Assembly: GCF_016907455.1 (NCBI RefSeq) | Contig: NZ_JAFBCB010000001.1 | Location: forward strand, 2,232,001-2,296,000 | DNA: 64,000 nucleotides | Source of the DNA: Brachybacterium muris | Lineage (GTDB): Bacteria > Actinomycetota > Actinomycetes > Actinomycetales > Dermabacteraceae | Direction: 5' to 3' | In this document: one piece after another, positions 26,699 to 38,775 of the stretch | How the letters are laid out: the number at the start of each line of letters is the position of its first letter | How positions within the stretch are numbered: position 1 is the first letter of the stretch | Made by a program: the position numbers and the translations under genes | Notes under the pieces: generated by a model | What the model was told of the DNA's origin: nothing | What the model saw: the letters and a program-made list of their open reading frames with translations, nothing else | Database searches by the model: none

Positions 26699-27445
26699 TC
26701 ACTGGGGCAGTGCGGTGTGTTCTCGCATGTTCCTGTCGCCGGTGTCGATCCAGATTGTGTTGTGCACGATGCGGTCCATGATCGCATCGGCGTGGACTGC
26801 TCCACCGAGCCGGGCGTGCCAGTCCTTCTTCGGGTACTGGGTGCAGAACACGGTCGAGCCGGTGTCATAGCGGCGCTCGAGCAGTTCCAGCAGCATCGAA
26901 CGCATTCCCTCGTCAGGATGGTCCAGCAGCCACTCGTCGATCACCAGCAGCGAGAACGTGGAGTACTTCCGCAGGAACTTCGTCTGGCCCTGCGGCTTGT
27001 CCTTTGCCAGGGCCCAGGCCTCTTCGAGGTCGGGCATTCGGATGTAGTGGGCTCGGAGCCGGTGCTGGCAGGCCTGCTTCGCCAGCGCGCAGCCGAGGTA
27101 GGACTTCCCTGAGCCGGTGAAGCCCTGGAAGACCACGTTCTGTTGCCGCTGGATGAAGGAGCAGGTTGCCAGTTGCGCGATCACGTTCCGGTTCAGTCCC
27201 CGTTCCTCGACCAGATCCAGCCGCCGCAGGTCCGCTCCGGGATAACGCAGCCCCGCCCGGCGGATCAGACCCTCGACCTTTCCATGATTGAAGATGGAAT
27301 GCGCCTCGTCCACGATCAGCTGGAGCCGTTCCTGGAACGACATCCCCAGCACGTGAGCCTCATCCTGGGCATCGATCGCGTCCAGCAGCGCGGTCGCGCC
27401 CATCTCGCGCAGCTTCCGCTTCGTGTCGTTATCGATCACGCTCAC
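26699..27445 (-). CDS. istB: IS21-family helper ATPase IstB
   Basis: A 248-residue AAA+ ATPase that works with the IstA transposase in strand transfer and target choice. Walker A is GFTGSGKSYLGCALA, Walker B is FSLLVIDEW, and there is a sensor-like FCTQYPKKDWHARLGG. GTG 27445 is chosen since GTGA overlaps the istA stop by 4 bp; the long upstream extension is a frame shadow of istA. The protein begins MSVIDNDTKRKLREMG. Confidence 0.94.
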   Translation of the reverse strand: MSVIDNDTKRKLREMGATALLDAIDAQDEAHVLGMSFQERLQLIVDEAHSIFNHGKVEGLIRRAGLRYPGADLRRLDLVEERGLNRNVIAQLATCSFIQRQQNVVFQGFTGSGKSYLGCALAKQACQHRLRAHYIRMPDLEEAWALAKDKPQGQTKFLRKYSTFSLLVIDEWLLDHPDEGMRSMLLELLERRYDTGSTVFCTQYPKKDWHARLGGAVHADAIMDRIVHNTIWIDTGDRNMREHTALPQ

Positions 27446-29004
27446 CGGACACCTCCGGCGTAGTAGTCGGCGCCACGGACGTATCCGCCGTCTTCCGCGG
27501 GTTCCTCGCGGGGTGGACGCAGGGCGGCGACCTTGTCCTGCCCGGTGGCCAAGATCGGGTGCAGATGCGCATAGCGCGGTGAACGGACCCGTCCCGTCAG
27601 CGCGAGTGCGCAGGCCGCCTCGACCCGATCTACGGAGAAGCGGCGAGAGAGCCGTAGCACCGCCAACGCGGGATCCAGGCCCTGTTCCACGATCGGCACG
27701 GACTCGAAGATCCGCTGGATCACGATCACCGTGGCCGGCCCGACCCGATCTGCCCACGCCCGCACCCTCTGCGCGTCCCAGGCCTGGAAACGCTCGCCCG
27801 CAGGTAGGTCCGCGTCGTTGGTGCGGTACTCATTGCTCGCGGTCTCCGGGAGCAGCAGGTGACTGGTCAGTCGCTGGCTGCCCTGATAGATCTCCAGCGT
27901 CCGGGCCGTGATGCGCAGATCGACCTTCGCGCCGATGTGCGCGAACGGCGCGGAGTAGAAGTTCCGCGCGAACGTGACGTGCCCGTTCCTGCCCACTCGT
28001 CGTCCGTAGTGCCATGTCGAGATCTCGTAGGGCACCGCCGGCAGCGGCGTCAGCAGCGGCCGCTCCTCCGCGTCGAACACGCTGGCGCGGGATCCGGGCC
28101 GCTTCTGGAACGGCTCCGCGTTATAGGCCTCCATCCGCTGCCCGATGGCGGCTGCAAGTTCGGGCAGGGACGTGAATCGCTGATCCCGCAGCCCGGCGAT
28201 GACCCAGGTCGCGACGTGCGCGACGGTGTTCTCCACGCTCGCCTTGTCTTTCGGTTTCCGCACCCTCCCCGGGAGCACCGCCGCCGAGTAATGCGCTGCC
28301 ATCTCGCGATACGCATCGTTCAGGACGATCTCGCCCTCGCGGGGGTGCTTCACCACACCGGTCTTGAGGTTGTCCGGAACGATCCTCGGGACCGTCCCGC
28401 CCAGCGCCTCGAACATCGCTACGTGCGCTCGCAGCCAGGACTCCTGGCGCATATCCAGCGCCGGGAAGCAGAACGCGTAACGAGAAAAAGGCAGGCAGGC
28501 AACGAACAAGAACACCTTCGAGACCTCGCCGGTGACCGGATCGGCCAGCTCCATCGTGGGGCCGGACCAGTCGACCTCCACGCTCTGGCCGGCCTTGTGA
28601 CCGACTCTCGAAGCGGCACCGGTGACCATGACGTGGTGCTGGTAGGTGCGGCAAAACCGGTCATACCCCATCGCCGGATCCCCAGCCGCCGTGGTCGCGT
28701 CGAAGTACTCGCCGTGCAACAGCTTCAGCGTCACGCCGACCCTGGCCATCTCTCGATGGACCTGTTCCCAGTCCGGCTGTGCGAACACGCTCTCGTGCTC
28801 GCCCCGGCCCGGGAACAACCGGGCATACACCTGCTCATCGGCGACGTCCGCGATATCGCCCCACCCGATCCCTGCAGCGTCAGCGGCCTCGAACACCGCC
28901 CTCACGGACTTGCGGGACATGCCCTGCGAGGACGAAATCGCTCGCCCCGACAGACCTTCTGCGCGCAGCTGGAGCACCAGCTTCGCCCTGATCTTCCGTA
29001 CCAT
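27442..29004 (-). CDS. istA: IS21-family transposase IstA
   Basis: A 520-residue transposase. The N-terminal HTH (LRAEGLSGRAISSSQGMSRKSV, about residues 13-35) binds the ends. The integrase-like core shows the DDE triad as VEVDWSGPTM, VPDNLKTGVV and KASVENTVAHV. The C-terminal region has NGHVTFARNFYSAPF, typical of IstA. AAGGAG lies 9 bp before ATG 29004, inside an inverted repeat that may regulate it. Confidence 0.95.
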   Translation of the reverse strand: MVRKIRAKLVLQLRAEGLSGRAISSSQGMSRKSVRAVFEAADAAGIGWGDIADVADEQVYARLFPGRGEHESVFAQPDWEQVHREMARVGVTLKLLHGEYFDATTAAGDPAMGYDRFCRTYQHHVMVTGAASRVGHKAGQSVEVDWSGPTMELADPVTGEVSKVFLFVACLPFSRYAFCFPALDMRQESWLRAHVAMFEALGGTVPRIVPDNLKTGVVKHPREGEIVLNDAYREMAAHYSAAVLPGRVRKPKDKASVENTVAHVATWVIAGLRDQRFTSLPELAAAIGQRMEAYNAEPFQKRPGSRASVFDAEERPLLTPLPAVPYEISTWHYGRRVGRNGHVTFARNFYSAPFAHIGAKVDLRITARTLEIYQGSQRLTSHLLLPETASNEYRTNDADLPAGERFQAWDAQRVRAWADRVGPATVIVIQRIFESVPIVEQGLDPALAVLRLSRRFSVDRVEAACALALTGRVRSPRYAHLHPILATGQDKVAALRPPREEPAEDGGYVRGADYYAGGVR

Positions 29005-29012
29005 TCCAGATT

Positions 29013-29053
29013 GCTCCTTCCGCCGCGTGCCCTATACACACGGCGGAAGGAGC
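29013..29053 (-). promoter_or_regulatory. istA leader: inverted repeat holding promoter -10 and ribosome binding site
   Basis: GCTCCTTCCGCCG and CGGCGGAAGGAGC are perfect 13-bp inverted arms separated by 15 bp. On the minus strand the loop contains TATAGG (29036-29031), a good -10 box. The downstream arm contains the AAGGAG ribosome binding site. RNA starting from this promoter would lack the first arm, while read-through RNA would fold and hide the site. No strong -35 is visible. Confidence 0.6.
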
Positions 29054-29166
29054 GTAGACAGAGCGGCCCCAACGACACCACTGGTGGTCCCGAACGACGC
29101 CACCGCTACGGCAGCGACGTGGCACCCGAACCCTCGATCAGCGGACCCCAGCGAGGCGAATATTCA

Positions 29167-29710
29167 CCAGGACCTCGACGGCCATCGACCGCATCCCCAG
29201 GGCGTTGCCCTCGTCGATCCGGCGCACCACGGCGTCCTCGACCAGCATCCGTGCCTCACCACCGGCTCCGTCGGTATCGGCGGGGAGCGTGTGCCACAGC
29301 TCGACCTGCGCTCCTGGCACCACGGATTCCGCGACCGTGGCGTCCACGGGGATCACCACGGGCCGCAGGGGTACGTCGGCTGCCTGCCCGAGTGCGGAGA
29401 TGGGAAGCAGCTCACCGGCCTGGACGGTGCGTGTGGCGACCGATCCCTCCGGGACCGCATCGAGGGAGCCGACGTAGAGCTGCTCCTGCTCCCCCAGGCG
29501 CAGTTCGACCACGGCGAGCTGTCCCTCCTCGATCCTGTCACCGGGGACGATGGTGCTGCGGGCGACCAGCACGGGCGTCGTGGCCGAGAGGCGGGACACG
29601 AGCAGTGACCCCATCAGCACGCTGGAGAGCACCAGGATGATCCCGACGATCAGCCGCGGGTCCTTCCAGCGCGGTCGGCGCAGTCGCATGACCGGGGCGG
29701 CCACTGGCAT
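29167..29710 (-). pseudogene. cpaB-like SAF-domain gene, 5' fragment, disrupted by IS21
   Basis: ATG 29710 has AGGAGG 6 bp upstream. The frame encodes one transmembrane helix (about residues 20-42) and a SAF domain (VLVARSTIVPGDRIEEGQLA), the layout of CpaB/RcpC proteins that act in the periplasmic or wall part of Flp pilus assembly. After VEVLVN the frame runs into the IS and ends as IRLAGVR at 29138. The 3' remainder is at 26481-26585. The gene was complete before the insertion, so loss of function is recent. Confidence 0.88.
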
Positions 29711-29953
29711 GTCGTCCTCCTGGGGTCCGTACGGATCCGGCCCCAGGGTGCGAATCGGGACCTTCGGGGAGATTACGACATCGACGGGGGTGGCGCGGCG
29801 GTGTGGCTCCGATTGTGGACAGAGGTTCCCTGGATAGGCTGACCCTCTGCCCGTCCACAGTCCCGGACGCCTGCCCACGAAAAAGTCTCGGCTGGGGCAT
29901 CATGATGTGGCACCGCCGATATGCTCTGCCTGCCCGACCAGGAGGGATCCTTC

Positions 29954-30184
29954 ATGCAGCCTCGCTTCGTGCCGCTGTCCGACGTCGCCGAGATGCTGTC
30001 GATCTCCGCGTCCCAGGCGTATGCACTGGTGCGGTCCGGGGAGCTGCGCGCCATCAAGGTAGGCGGCCGCGGGCAGTGGCGGGTGGAGATCGCCGAGCTC
30101 GAGTCGTACATCCAGCGCAGCTACGCCGCTACGGAGAGCCATCTCGAGCAGGAACGCGCCCGGGAGCACGAAGGTCGGCTCTGA
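29954..30184 (+). CDS. Excisionase/MerR-type helix-turn-helix protein
   Basis: A 76-residue DNA-binding protein. The winged HTH spans about residues 7-50: PLSDVAEMLSISASQAYALV, the wing GGRGQWRVEIAELESYIQ, then a charged tail. Such proteins include phage excisionases and small actinobacterial regulators. No integrase lies nearby, so a regulator is more likely. AGGAGGGATCC precedes ATG 29954. A possible -10 TATGCT is at 29920-29925, with the palindrome CATCATGATG just before it at 29898-29907, perhaps an operator. Confidence 0.8.
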   Translation: MQPRFVPLSDVAEMLSISASQAYALVRSGELRAIKVGGRGQWRVEIAELESYIQRSYAATESHLEQERAREHEGRL

Positions 30185-30199
30185 GGATCCCGGGATGAA

Positions 30200-30745
30200 T
30201 CAACGGATGCGCAGGACCACCAGGGCATCCATGCTCACCGTGATGCGGGTCGAACCTGGCACCGCGCTCGCCTCCCCCGTGGGCAGGGTCTGAACATCCA
30301 GTGAGTCTGCGCCCACTGCGGCGATCCTGCCGGTGAGAGCTCCGATGGTGGTCTCGATCCGCACACTGGCGCGGTCACGCGCGATCCGTCGCAGTACACC
30401 GCCCAGGCCGAGCGTGCCCAGCGGCGAATCGTCGCCCGGTCGCGCCCTCGACGCAAGTCCCTCCACAGCGGCGATACGTTCGATGGGGACCAAGGCCAGT
30501 GTGGAGCCGGCCGATTCACGTAGCAGCAGCCAGTCGGCCGCCACGTCCTCGACGTCTCCCTGGATCCGCATCCCCGCCCCCAGGTGAACGATGAGCCGCG
30601 CCGCCGAGGCGCCGCGCAACCGGTCCACGAGCGTCAACTGGGCGCGTTCAGCCCGCGTCAGGTCCTCGGAGACCGCCCGCATCTCCTGCTGCTCATGGTG
30701 GGCGAACCGGCCCTCCAGGTCCTCGAATATCCGCTCGAAGCGCAT
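30200..30745 (-). CDS. Uncharacterised actinobacterial protein
   Basis: A 181-residue cytoplasmic protein I do not recognise. It opens MRFERIFEDLEGRFAHHEQQ (a charged helix) followed by EDLTRAERAQLTLVDRL. Two small beta-rich segments then follow (RLIVHLGAGMRIQGDVEDVA and RIETTIGALTGRIAAVG) that look like related barrel-type modules. ATG 30745 is chosen as the start of the helical region; upstream sequence is low in coding character. It is convergent with the HTH gene, 15 bp apart. Confidence 0.65.
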   Translation of the reverse strand: MRFERIFEDLEGRFAHHEQQEMRAVSEDLTRAERAQLTLVDRLRGASAARLIVHLGAGMRIQGDVEDVAADWLLLRESAGSTLALVPIERIAAVEGLASRARPGDDSPLGTLGLGGVLRRIARDRASVRIETTIGALTGRIAAVGADSLDVQTLPTGEASAVPGSTRITVSMDALVVLRIR

Positions 30746-30915
30746 GGCCTCACTGTAGAGGCTCACCGCTCGGACGGAGGCTTGTGTTTCCCGGCACATC
30801 ACCGTATCTTGCTTCACAACACATCTGTCGACACCCAACTGCATCAAACTGCACCACACGGGATCGAGGCCGGTGACCTACCGACCAACAGGATCATCGG
30901 CACCAGGGGGGGACC

Positions 30916-31893
30916 ATGAAGACCACAGCAGCACGAGCAGACCGCGCCCATCGCGCGTCAGCCACACCACCCACGGCAGCAGCCCCACCAGGGCCCCGTG
31001 CCGCGCCCTCCCCCGAGGCCCCGACCCGCCTCGCCGGGGCGGCGACCGCGGCCCTCGTCGCCACGACCGCCACCGCGCTCCTGGCCATGGGAGCCCTCTC
31101 CTTCCTCCCCAGTGCGGTCTTCGGCCATGGGGAAAGAGCCCTGCTCGCCTGGGTCCTGTGCACTGCGGCGCTGCTGGGCGCTCTGCTGAGCGCCTACCTG
31201 ATGATCGTGTGGTCTCTGGCAGCACTGGCACTGGCCCTGGGGCCCGCCTCCCGAGCCGGCAGCGCGCTCGTCATTACCCTCCGCATCGTCGCTCCGCGGC
31301 TCGCCCGGCGGGTCACCCTCAGTGCTGCGATCGCCTCCACTGCCACCGGGCTGGTCCTGGTCCCTGCCACGGCAACCACCCTCGAGGAACCCCCCGCCCC
31401 CACGGTGGGAACCGCATCGGCGACATGGGGAGCCGCGGAGCCAGCAACACCGCTGCCGACCGAGGCCACCGAGCGCACCGGAGGATCGAGCCCGTCGGAT
31501 CCAGCGGCCGATGAGACGGAACCCTCCGCAGGAGCTTCCGGTTCCGGTGAGCTCCCCTCCCTGGGCTGGGGCCAGGCGCCCGGGCATACCGAGGCACCCA
31601 CGACGCTCCCGGGGCCGCCCGTCGACAGCACTGCCAGCACTGACAGCACCGGCTCGTACGACGGCGCCCAGCCGCCGGAGGTCGCCACCATCACCGTCCG
31701 CCCCGGCGACAGCCTGTGGAGCATCACCGATGACCTCCTTGGCCCCGACACCGATCCACCCGAGCTGATCGCCTCGACCTGGCCCGTCCTGTACGAGGCC
31801 AACAGAGACCTCATCGGCGCCGACCCGGACAGCATCGTCCCCGGCCAGGAACTCACCGTCCCCGCCCTCTCGTCCTCCCAGGAGAAGTCATGA
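30916..31893 (+). CDS. Membrane-anchored LysM-domain protein
   Basis: A 325-residue protein: Ala/Pro-rich N-terminus, transmembrane helices at about 40-65 and 74-100, a hydrophobic segment at about 130-152, then a Pro/Thr/Ser/Glu-rich linker and a C-terminal LysM domain (about 262-320: TITVRPGDSLWSITDDLLG to PGQELTVP). LysM binds N-acetylglucosamine in peptidoglycan, so the C-terminus should lie outside the membrane. AGGGGGGGA precedes ATG 30916. The Rv3235-like gene overlaps it by 4 bp. Similar LysM genes precede secA in other Micrococcales from memory. Confidence 0.83.
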   Translation: MKTTAARADRAHRASATPPTAAAPPGPRAAPSPEAPTRLAGAATAALVATTATALLAMGALSFLPSAVFGHGERALLAWVLCTAALLGALLSAYLMIVWSLAALALALGPASRAGSALVITLRIVAPRLARRVTLSAAIASTATGLVLVPATATTLEEPPAPTVGTASATWGAAEPATPLPTEATERTGGSSPSDPAADETEPSAGASGSGELPSLGWGQAPGHTEAPTTLPGPPVDSTASTDSTGSYDGAQPPEVATITVRPGDSLWSITDDLLGPDTDPPELIASTWPVLYEANRDLIGADPDSIVPGQELTVPALSSSQEKS

Positions 31894-32288
31894 CCATCAC
31901 CGACCAGCGTCCCGCGAACCTCGTGTCCGATCCGGAGATCCCGTTGAGCGACCCGCGCACGGCCCAGAGGATGGTCGAACCCGTGGCCCGCACCGCCGTG
32001 GAGATCATCCGGGATCTCCGCCCCGAGAACGCCCTGGCCCGGATCGTCACGCCGGAGATCGCCACCATGCTGGCCCGCCGCGCCTCCCTCACCCGGCGCC
32101 TCCGGACAGCCACCGGATACACGCCCCCGCAGAAGATCATCGTCAGCGGGGTCCGAACCTGTGTGGTCAACGAGCGCACGGTGGAGGCGAGCTGTGTCCT
32201 GCGCGAACCCGACCGCTCACGCTTCCTGGCGATGCGCTGGGAACTGCGCCACAGCGGATGGCGCGTGACAGTGCTCGAGGTGGGATGA
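31890..32288 (+). CDS. Rv3235-like protein (DUF6459)
   Basis: A 132-residue protein of the Rv3235 type. A variable N-terminus is followed by VEPVARTAVEIIRDLRPENAL and a beta-rich C-terminal half ending MRWELRHSGWRVTVLEVG. The function is unknown. It sits upstream of and convergent with secA, as Rv3235 is near secA1 (Rv3240c) in M. tuberculosis. ATG 31890 overlaps the stop of the LysM gene (ATGA). Confidence 0.75.
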   Translation: MTITDQRPANLVSDPEIPLSDPRTAQRMVEPVARTAVEIIRDLRPENALARIVTPEIATMLARRASLTRRLRTATGYTPPQKIIVSGVRTCVVNERTVEASCVLREPDRSRFLAMRWELRHSGWRVTVLEVG

Positions 32289-32300
32289 GCCCGATAACGT

Positions 32301-32337
32301 GACGGCCCCGGTCTGCAGAGTGCAGACCGGGGCCGTC
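32301..32337. terminator. Bidirectional terminator between Rv3235-like gene and secA
   Basis: GACGGCCCCGGTCTGCA (32301-32317) and TGCAGACCGGGGCCGTC (32321-32337) form a perfect 17-bp stem with a 3-nt GAG loop, exactly between two convergent genes. It is the strongest hairpin seen in the window. Confidence 0.9.
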
Positions 32338-32356
32338 GCGTCAGTTCACGGTGCTA

Positions 32357-35377
<3,021 letters not shown>

Positions 35378-35477
35378 TCGTACTCCCGTTGATGTCTGGA
35401 ATCGTCCTCGCGGACCGATCGTGCCTGACCCATGGTAAGCGTCACCCCGCCAGGGGCGTGACCAGGCGAGCCGATCC

Positions 35478-36863
35478 TCACGCCTCGCCGGGCGTGGCCT
35501 CCTTGTGCACACCTGCATCCGGCATGTGCACTCCCGCATCCGACAGCTGCACGGACAGCTCTCCGGTCCCGGGCCCCGTCATCACCTCGAGTCGCTCCAG
35601 CCCCTGCCACCGCGCGGCCCGGTGCAGCTCCGGCACCAGTGCCGCGATGACCGACTCGTCCGTGGGGCGCTGCCGGGAGGGCAGGTGCGGCAGGGCCTCC
35701 CGGTAGGTGCCCCGCACCTCGAGCACCCCTGTGTCCCTGTCCGCCCTCAGGTCCACCCGTGCCGGGACCACGTCGCCCAGCAGGAACAGGAGGGAGTAGT
35801 ACCCGGTGGTCCGTCGTGCGGCCGGGGTGTAGATCCCGATCCGGTAGTTCACGTCGAACAGGGCCTTCAGACGGGGACGGTGGAACACGATGGGATCGAA
35901 GGGGCTCACCAGAGCGGCCACACCCAGCAGTGCAGAAGGGTGCGGCGCGTCGCGGTGCAGCAGCATCGACCTGTCGCCGGCGGGGTGGGCCATCCGCACT
36001 TCGCGGAGCACACCGGTGCGCAGCAGCTGCGCGATGGCCGGTCGCACCTCTCCCACGGTGAGCCGGAAGTAGTCGGCGATCGCCCCCGTATCGGCGATGC
36101 CCAGCGACCGTGCCGCCAGGGCAACCAGTTCGTGCCCGGCCTCTGCACCCTGACCGGATGCACTGCGCGGTCCGTCCACCTGATCGACAGCGGTGGCACC
36201 GTCCTGCACGTCTTGCGCGTCACTGGGCGCGAGGAGGCCGGGAAGGTGGTCGACGGGACCGCCGGAGGGGACATAGAGCCGTTCGAACTGGGTCGAGCGC
36301 CCCACGCAGTCCAGCGCCCCCGCGCGGAACAGGTACTCCACCGCCCACTGGCTGGAGGTGCGTCGCCATCCCCAGCCCTCGCCGCGGTCGTCGTCACCCA
36401 GCAGGCGGGACACGGCCGCGGCGCTGATGGGACCGTGCTCGTCGATGGTGCGGAGGATCTCCTGCAACAGGTGGGGGGACTGCTTGGCGGCGCGCCTGAC
36501 TGCTCCCCAGTCCCGCTGGGCAGCGCGGCGACGGCGGAAGTCCAGCAAGGAGTGCACGTGCTCGGTGGTGTACGCCGCCTCGTGGGCGAGGGCCTCGAGG
36601 ACCAGGCGGCCCGGGCCGGGTCTCGAAGCGCGATCCAGCACCGCCGGGTCCCAGATACCGGTGCGCGTGTACACGGGCATCTGGTGGGCGCGGGCGAACA
36701 CGCTGACGGAGTCGATCTGCAGCAGGTGGGTGTGTGCCAGGGTGCGCACCAGTGCCGCTCTGCTCCCGCGGGTGCTGGGCATCGTGTCCCGACGGGAGCG
36801 CCCCATGCCCTGGGCGCGCAGAGCGATCCGGCGCGCCTGGGTCCAGGTGATGGTCTCGTTCAT
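35478..36863 (-). CDS. Winged-helix DNA glycosylase of the AlkZ/YcaQ family (HTH_42)
   Basis: A 461-residue protein made of winged-helix domains. It has [20 protein letters not shown] near residue 50, where QID matches the catalytic Q-x-D motif of YcaQ/AlkX-type glycosylases that remove bulky or crosslinked bases. [15 protein letters not shown] and [45 protein letters not shown] are strongly conserved family landmarks. ATG 36863 begins the conserved region. It is on the minus strand just before secA, 100 bp away. Confidence 0.88.
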   Translation of the reverse strand: MNETITWTQARRIALRAQGMGRSRRDTMPSTRGSRAALVRTLAHTHLLQIDSVSVFARAHQMPVYTRTGIWDPAVLDRASRPGPGRLVLEALAHEAAYTTEHVHSLLDFRRRRAAQRDWGAVRRAAKQSPHLLQEILRTIDEHGPISAAAVSRLLGDDDRGEGWGWRRTSSQWAVEYLFRAGALDCVGRSTQFERLYVPSGGPVDHLPGLLAPSDAQDVQDGATAVDQVDGPRSASGQGAEAGHELVALAARSLGIADTGAIADYFRLTVGEVRPAIAQLLRTGVLREVRMAHPAGDRSMLLHRDAPHPSALLGVAALVSPFDPIVFHRPRLKALFDVNYRIGIYTPAARRTTGYYSLLFLLGDVVPARVDLRADRDTGVLEVRGTYREALPHLPSRQRPTDESVIAALVPELHRAARWQGLERLEVMTGPGTGELSVQLSDAGVHMPDAGVHKEATPGEA

Positions 36864-36964
36864 GGACGCCCCTCCTGGGGTCGGTGCGTCACCAGCGTCT
36901 CGCACAGGGAGCGGGAGGACACCAGTGGCGTCCCCCCGCTCCTGCGGCCGGCGTGGTGCTGTGG

Positions 36965-37627
36965 TCAGACGGTGGAGTCCGCCTGCTCCGACTCGAGCTC
37001 GATCACTCCGTAGCTCCAGCCCTTGCGGCGGTAGACCACCTTCGGGTTCTTGGACTCCTCGTCAATGAAGAGGAAGAAGTCGTGCCCGACGAGCTCCATG
37101 CGGTACAGGGCATCGTCGATGGACATCGGCTCCGCGGGATGCTTCTTCTCGCGGATCACGATCGGGCTCTCGCCGTTGGCGTCGTCCTGCTCCGCCTCGG
37201 TCGGCTCATCGCTCGCACCGGATGGCGTGACCCCGTCCTGCAGCGCAGCGGGGAGCTCGGCGTCCGGGACCTTCGTGCGTAGGGACTCACCGGAGACCTG
37301 GTGCGCGCGGTCGCGGCCGCGGTGACGATCCTTGCGACGGTCACGGGCTCGGCGCAGTCGCTCCAGGAGCTTGCCGTAGGCGATGTCCAGTGCGCCGTAG
37401 AGATCATCGGCTCGGGCCTCGGACCTGATCACGGCGCCCTTGTCGTGAACGGTGAGCTCCACGCGATCGCTGAGCTCGGCCTGTCTGGGGTTCTTCTCCT
37501 GCGAGATCTCGACATCCACCCGCAGCGCGGTGGGCGCGAGCTGGGTGACCTTGTCGAGCTTCTCGGCGAGATGACGACGGAATCGATCCGGGACGTCCAT
37601 GTGGCGTCCGACGACGTTGATCTCCAT
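36965..37627 (-). CDS. hpf: Long-form ribosome hibernation promoting factor
   Basis: A 220-residue HPF. The N-terminal domain (about 1-100; MEINVVGRHMDVPDRFRRHL, VDVEISQEKN) binds the 30S decoding site. A linker of about 55 residues is rich in charged residues. The C-terminal domain (about 160-215; PMSIDDALYRMELVGHDFFLFIDEES, YRRKGWSYGVIE) mediates pairing of ribosomes into inactive dimers. AGGAGGAG precedes the ATG. It lies between the glycosylase and comFC genes; the M. tuberculosis order secA1-hpf-comF is the same. Confidence 0.95.
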   Translation of the reverse strand: MEINVVGRHMDVPDRFRRHLAEKLDKVTQLAPTALRVDVEISQEKNPRQAELSDRVELTVHDKGAVIRSEARADDLYGALDIAYGKLLERLRRARDRRKDRHRGRDRAHQVSGESLRTKVPDAELPAALQDGVTPSGASDEPTEAEQDDANGESPIVIREKKHPAEPMSIDDALYRMELVGHDFFLFIDEESKNPKVVYRRKGWSYGVIELESEQADSTV

Positions 37628-37639
37628 GAAGTACTCCTC

Positions 37640-38602
37640 CTAGCGATGGTGCGGCCGTTCTCTGAGCCCGGCCACGATGGCTCCTCGGCTGGGTTCCGCA
37701 CCTCCTCTCGAAGGGGACTCGCTGCGATGTCGAGTGGGAACAGCATGCCACGATTCCTGCAGAGTTTCCTGGTCGATCGTCCTGCTGCGGGACGGGACCC
37801 GCGCCGAGGCCACCACCACGGCACCGCCCACCTGCAGTCCCGCCTCCGTGAGTGCTTCGTGCATGCCACGCAGGGTCGCACCGGTGGTGACCACGTCGTC
37901 CACGATCACCGCCTGCGCACCGGAGCGTCGCAGCTCCCGCGGCACCGGGGAAGTGAGCCGGATGCGGCGGGTGCGGCGCTGCCTGGCTCCCTGCCCTCCC
38001 TGTCCGGTGGTGGGCACGGCCCGCAGCAGCAGCGGCTGCCCGGCGCCTTTGCGGGACATCGCGCGCACCAGCTCGGCCGTGTGGTCCTCCCCGCGTCGGA
38101 GTCGGGCACCGAGGCGCGATGGCACCGGGACCAGCAGCGGCCCGTCACCGGAGGCATCCCCGGCCGCTCGGAGGCCCAGCTGCTGCACCGCGGTGCTCAG
38201 GCCGGCCGCGATCGATGACCCCAGGTGCAGCATGCCCCCGTTCTTCCACGCCAGTACGAGCCGCTGCAGGTCACCGGTGTACTCACCGAGTGCCAGCACC
38301 GGCAGCAGCGGCGCATGGTCCACCCCGGCCGGCTGGTGCGGCCCCTCCTCATGCACGCGGGCGGCATCGAGGAGCTGCAGTGCATCACAGCACGTTTCCA
38401 CCCGCAGGGGTGCTGAGGCCAGCAGTGTTCGACATCCCTCGCATAGCCAGGCACCTTCTGCGCCGCACGGGCAGTCGCGCGGCGCCACAAGTGCGCACGT
38501 CTGCGCGACCGTCTCGCGGACCGCCCGGTGCACGGCGTCGAGCCTCGCCCACGGCGAGCGGGGTGCACGGACGTCGCGGGCGCGGGTACCTCGAGGGTTC
38601 AT
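37640..38602 (-). CDS. comFC: ComF family protein (phosphoribosyltransferase-like)
   Basis: A 320-residue ComFC homologue. A zinc-ribbon-like N-terminus (CPCGAEGAWLCEGC) is followed by the PRTase core with EYTGDLQRLVLAWKNGG, PVPSRLGARLRRGEDHTAELVRAMSR and the PRPP-binding loop AVIVDDVVTTGATL. ComFC acts in DNA uptake or late recombination; the enzymatic substrate is unknown. ATG 38602 is chosen as the last Met before the conserved part. The stop is 12 bp from hpf, suggesting one operon. Confidence 0.88.
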   Translation of the reverse strand: MNPRGTRARDVRAPRSPWARLDAVHRAVRETVAQTCALVAPRDCPCGAEGAWLCEGCRTLLASAPLRVETCCDALQLLDAARVHEEGPHQPAGVDHAPLLPVLALGEYTGDLQRLVLAWKNGGMLHLGSSIAAGLSTAVQQLGLRAAGDASGDGPLLVPVPSRLGARLRRGEDHTAELVRAMSRKGAGQPLLLRAVPTTGQGGQGARQRRTRRIRLTSPVPRELRRSGAQAVIVDDVVTTGATLRGMHEALTEAGLQVGGAVVVASARVPSRSRTIDQETLQESWHAVPTRHRSESPSRGGAEPSRGAIVAGLRERPHHR

Positions 38603-38775
38603 GTCCCGATCCCAGCGACACCTCCTGCGCTGTGCCACCGGTGATCGCTGATCGTGGACGGACCGGCGATGGGGAGGAACCTCGAGTCCGTCGGGGCGAC
38701 CGAGGCCGCCGGAGCAGCCATCGGCCGATGCAGAACAGCGAACCACCGCACTGAGGCTCAGCAGAGGACCGGGGC

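Larger units (their letters stand above)
26586..29166 (-). mobile_element. IS21-family insertion sequence, complete copy
   Basis: A 2,581-bp element with ends TGAGTATTCG (26586) and, on the other strand, TGAATATTCG (29166), nine of ten bases matching and both beginning TG, as in IS21. The 7-bp sequence CCAGGAC is duplicated on both sides (26579-26585 and 29167-29173). It carries istA and istB on the minus strand, overlapping by 4 bp. It interrupts a cpaB-like gene. Two more copies, one truncated by nesting and one cut by the window edge, lie at 60-64 kb in the same orientation. The translated products are the same where they can be compared, which points to recent activity. Confidence 0.95.

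Noticed and set aside
25270-26868. Longer cpaE frame starting at 26868 inside the IS
   Set aside because: The same chance leader from the IS end appears. The natural start is ATG 26484, overlapping the cpaB stop.
27859-29640. A plus-strand open frame of 593 codons across istA
   Set aside because: Shadow of the IstA and CpaB reading frames with Arg/His/Pro-rich nonsense composition, crossing the IS end.
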